Assembly: GCA_947623455.1 (NCBI GenBank)
Contig: OX392534.1
Span: 10,488,001-10,552,000 of the forward strand
DNA length: 64,000 nt
Reading direction: 5' to 3'
Origin: Mimachlamys varia
Lineage: Eukaryota; Mollusca; Bivalvia; Pectinida; Pectinidae
Shown: piece after piece, positions 62,836 through 64,000 of the stretch
How the letters are laid out: the number at the start of each line of letters is the position of its first letter
Numbering within the stretch: the first letter of the stretch is position 1
The notes under the pieces: generated by a model
Told to the model about the DNA's origin: nothing
Databases searched by the model: none
Seen by the model: only the letters and a program-made list of their open reading frames with translations
Made by a program: the position numbers and the translations under genes

Positions 62836-64000
62836 ATTTCAATATTAATATTATTATCACACGCTAAACAGTCATTCAACACAGGATAGCCTATTAGGAC
62901 CAACAAATGATCAACGAAAACAATCACAATATAAAAAATCAGCCTCTAGGTCAATGACAATGCAAGTTTAATATTGAAAGTGGCTATTATGATTTATATT
63001 ATATCACAGTCCATCATCATCCAGATATCCTAAACTTATCGATAGATTGATGGTTTCCAAAATGTATTCATGACAGATTACGATGTTACGGAGTTTTTAT
63101 GGGTTGACTAAAGGTCGACACAATCTAATAGCAAGGCAAACTCATCAAGATGCTTCTCACTGTATCTGGGTAGCCATTATCGCAGGTTTTAATAGAATGT
63201 AATTTATTATCTACGCTGATTCCAATTATGTTACCACGGTAATACTTAATAAATACAACGAACTTTACATCGACAGATTAAAGGAATAGTGCCGCTTTCG
63301 GAGGAATAGCATTTTATCTTATCTAAACGCATATTGCAACGTTAATTTCTTTCGGCGGCGATTTTATAATAATGGTTTGTTTGATGCCTAAAAAGACTTT
63401 AAGATAGGGTGGTGTGGTTTTAAACATTCTAAGTTAATGTATCAGGCCCTGTGGTATATATCATATAATAATGTTAGATGTGACATTCGTACAGAATCGT
63501 AAATAATGGATCCAAAGTGTAGTTGGGATATTACAAGTGCTGTATACAGATTTAGCTATACACTCCGTATTAGCCCCATAGTCGGTTTAAAATATTTAAT
63601 ATATTCATGAATTTTGCTTTAAGACATTTTATGTGAAGAGGGAGCTGCAATTTTCTATCCAATATGACTACCTCAGTTATTTGTCTACTCTCATTTATCA
63701 GCCTTCCTCAGTAATATGTCTGCCTCATTTATCTACTTACATTAATGATTTTCAACCTCAGAAAGATGTCTGCCTCCGTATTCTTTCTGTCGCTTTAATC
63801 TTACTACTTCAGTAATTAGTCTGCGTACCCCATTCATCATGTTTACTTACAACGACTTGTTTACCGAGACTACACGATAATACAATCTAACAATGATAAT
63901 TATAGTTATATCATCAATGATGCAACATTAAAGTTTATTTCAATTTAATATCTTTATAAACATTTGACGTATCACACGGTAGAGCAGGTTTGTCTTTGAC
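62836..64000. other. Right end, no recognisable feature
   Basis: I looked for the missing VWA half (D-x-S-x-S) and a signal-peptide exon on the minus strand and saw neither. 63640-63830 has loosely repeated CCTCATTTATCTAC-like words. Confidence 0.45.

Overview
The window is nuclear DNA of an animal, most likely a bivalve mollusc. It is AT-rich, has short phase-consistent exons in long introns full of hairpin elements, tRNA-derived SINEs and minisatellites, and carries a Ty3-type LTR retrotransposon. I cannot name the species. No bacterial-style gene, rRNA or intact tRNA was seen.

The main content is one very large gene on the minus strand that fills the window. I reconstructed 39 coding exons from 61647 down to the stop codon at 220. 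All use GT/AG junctions, all phases agree, and together they give 5,484 nt (1,827 residues plus stop). The 5' end lies beyond position 64000. From N to C the product has the end of a VWA domain, two Cache-type sensor regions, a cysteine-rich linker, four copies of a five-exon cassette (each one cysteine linker plus two two-exon domains), a degenerate stalk, one transmembrane helix and a short tail. The N-terminal half resembles the CACHD1/alpha2-delta type of VWA-Cache protein. I recognise no family for the cassette region. It predicts a type I surface protein with about eight SEA/ferredoxin-like (beta-alpha-beta-beta-alpha-beta) domains.

Two other coding units sit inside its introns on the plus strand. 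A Ty3/mag-like LTR retrotransposon (16775-21575) has identical 194-bp LTRs and a 5-bp target duplication. Its gag and pol are in different frames, and its reverse transcriptase active site reads D-E instead of D-D. A two-exon host gene (27298-32068, 320 residues) lies nested in the 16.4-kb intron between cassettes 1 and 2. Its C-terminus looks like a degenerate phospholipase-D fold.

The rest is intron. It holds about ten minisatellites (five with a 27-nt unit), most within 100 nt of a splice site and two that reproduce that splice site in every unit. It also holds about fourteen copies of one unclassified dispersed repeat (here R1), several hairpin/MITE elements and tRNA-derived SINEs. Exon boundaries were deduced by eye from splice signals and repeat alignment, without transcript evidence.
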